Source: Chitinivorax sp. B (lineage in GTDB: Bacteria; Pseudomonadota; Gammaproteobacteria; Burkholderiales; SCOH01). Taken from it: a stretch of 64,000 bases of DNA. The stretch is from positions 1 through 64,000 of the forward strand of contig NZ_SCOH01000016.1 of assembly GCF_005503445.1 (NCBI RefSeq), in the 5' to 3' direction. How positions within the stretch are numbered: position 1 is the first letter of the stretch; the number at the start of each line of letters is the position of its first letter. This document shows positions 62,962 to 64,000 of the stretch, one piece after another. A program made the position numbers and the translations under genes. Below the pieces are notes generated by a model. The model worked only from the letters and a program-made list of their open reading frames with translations, was not told the DNA's origin and made no database searches.

Positions 62962-64000
62962 TCAGCCTTTGGGGCAAAAAGTGATCTGCAACCGCTTGCC
63001 TTGCGTGCAACTATGAAATCCGCTTTGACCGGCATTGGACGGATAGTCGTCATATGGGAAGGCATACAGACCAGGGCAGACATCGTGTACCCATTTGGCG
63101 TAGGTATTGTATGGCCAGCCACGGTAATAGCGATTGATGTCGGTGCTGTCCGGGGCATCCAGCATGTTGCGGTTGAGGGCGGCGCACCATTTCGGGTTTT
63201 CTGCGAAAGCGCCAGAGCAAGCATAGACCTCTGGTGTCTTGGCATGACGCGCACCTTCGCAGCCAGGTTTGTTGTTGGTGCAGCGAGCAATCTGGTCATT
63301 CAGACGATTGCAGACTTCCTTGGCTTGATTGACGGGATTAAGGCAGTAGGTTCGCAGTGCAATACATTTGTTGCCTTCTCGCAGTCCATCCGGGCAACTG
63401 CTGAGTACTTGGCTTTGCGGTATCTCGCAGGACGCAGTCCGGCAATCCGCCCCATCGCCAACACCTTGCACCTTGATCGGTAGGCCTAACCAGTCTACAT
63501 AGGTGACGTTGTAATTCAGTTCAGGTCCACTAGGCTTGTCCAGAAATGTCATTTCCGCTTTTTCCAGCTCCTCACTATGTGGCCCGCCTGAGAACGCTGT
63601 CACCCGGGCTGCTGTCCAGCGCTTGGGGGCCAGATACCACCGAACCTGATTTGGGTTGAGTACGGCGCGATCGGGTTGTAATACGGCCTGTTCCCCGGCG
63701 CCATGAATCCAGATCGGAAAGCTGCAACCGTTCTTGACACCGATTTCAACTCGGTCGGGATCATCTGGTGGGTTCTTGAAATCATCTTCGCCGCCATTTC
63801 CCCAATTACTTCTATCGATATACCAGGTTTGGTTGGTCTGGCCCGTATTGCAGGCCCATTGCTGAATGTTGCCACCCGGCTGAGTACTGAATTCCGCAAC
63901 ATCCAGGCATTTGTTGCTGTGACGTGCGCGAATTTCGTAACGCCCGCCGCTGAGCGGCACAATGCGAAACTGCTGATTCGGGGCATTGAAATTGGTCCAC
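62962..64000 (-). CDS. Secreted thaumatin-like protein with ricin-type lectin domain (N-terminus outside window)
   Basis: At least 345 residues in the window, frame open to the right edge. The visible part begins in a ricin-B trefoil (YEIRARHSNKCLDVAEFS, IQQWACNTGQTNQTW), followed after a short linker by a thaumatin/GH64-like beta domain (VEIGVKNGCSFPIWIHGAG; PSGPELNYNVTYVDWLGLPI) and a Cys-rich C-terminal half (CPDGLREGNKCIALRTYC; CTQGKRLQITFC). Disulphides are likely, so it is exported. Thaumatin-like proteins often bind or cut beta-1,3-glucan. The upstream start and signal peptide are not in view. Confidence 0.75.
   Translation of the reverse strand, partial: WTNFNAPNQQFRIVPLSGGRYEIRARHSNKCLDVAEFSTQPGGNIQQWACNTGQTNQTWYIDRSNWGNGGEDDFKNPPDDPDRVEIGVKNGCSFPIWIHGAGEQAVLQPDRAVLNPNQVRWYLAPKRWTAARVTAFSGGPHSEELEKAEMTFLDKPSGPELNYNVTYVDWLGLPIKVQGVGDGADCRTASCEIPQSQVLSSCPDGLREGNKCIALRTYCLNPVNQAKEVCNRLNDQIARCTNNKPGCEGARHAKTPEVYACSGAFAENPKWCAALNRNMLDAPDSTDINRYYRGWPYNTYAKWVHDVCPGLYAFPYDDYPSNAGQSGFHSCTQGKRLQITFCPKG

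Noticed and set aside
1-64000. CRISPR arrays, rRNA or tRNA genes, and prophage modules
   Set aside because: Scanning by eye found no regularly spaced direct repeats, no tRNA-like T-arm and acceptor pairs, and no phage structural genes.

Overview
The window looks like about 64 kb of chromosome from a free-living betaproteobacterium. The evidence is indirect: PEP-CTERM exported proteins, two separate aconitases (AcnA and AcnB types), a PchP-type phosphatase, a MaoC-Pta fusion next to AckA and FabI, a chromosomal class C beta-lactamase, many LysR regulators, and moderate GC with uniform codon use. A Neisseriales- or Burkholderiales-like host fits, but I cannot name a genus. I see no rRNA, tRNA, CRISPR array or prophage.

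Layout. 1-710: the 3' end of an IS5-family transposase gene and its terminal repeat, abutting a PEP-CTERM gene that has lost its 5' end. 781-7323: acnA, a GcvA-like LysR gene and acnB. 7.7-11.9 kb: LysR, RidA, then LysR divergent from pirin and ycaC. 11.9-12.4 kb: a scar of decayed IS5 transposase and a 158-bp element with inverted ends. 12.4-21 kb: periplasmic and detoxification genes (PchP-like phosphatase, AmpC, a solute-binding protein, a SRPBCC protein, a Lar-like zinc ribbon, DkgB, a YdhP-like MFS pump with divergent LysR). 21.4-24 kb: two tandem paralogous proteins of a family I do not recognise. 24.2-25.2 kb: a PEP-CTERM protein and the first copy of a ~140-150 bp MITE-like repeat.

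25.4-36 kb: a tight five-gene operon matching E. coli yehI-yehL-yehM-yehP-yehQ in domain content and order (WGR/DUF4132, MoxR AAA+, DUF5682, VWA, SWIM). It is conserved but functionally undescribed and is the best candidate system here. 36.3-40.6 kb: a tetR gene and a rifampicin-phosphotransferase-like enzyme, then a metallo-beta-lactamase-fold hydrolase. 41-42.8 kb: an acyl-CoA dehydrogenase preceded by a perfect PsrA-type palindrome. 43-47.5 kb: a lipoprotein GH5 glycosidase with ricin-type lectin repeats, a membrane protein and an SH3b protein. 47.7-50 kb: an ArsR regulator overlapping a fatty acid desaturase, then a methyltransferase.

50-56 kb: GNAT acetyltransferase, M1 peptidase lipoprotein and the MaoC-Pta / AckA / FabI operon. 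56-57.2 kb: a GNAT gene flanked by four copies of the palindrome TCCACA-N5-TGTGGA. 57.2-60.8 kb: msrB, a PlpD-type patatin autotransporter and PPK2 on the minus strand. 60.9-62.5 kb: a decayed solute-binding protein gene next to an intact relative. 62.7-62.9 kb: the second MITE-like copy. 62.9-64 kb: a thaumatin-like protein with a ricin domain that runs off the window.

Shared themes are central carbon and acyl-CoA metabolism, secreted or surface hydrolases with carbohydrate-binding modules, and envelope stress or drug detoxification, punctuated by IS5-related debris.
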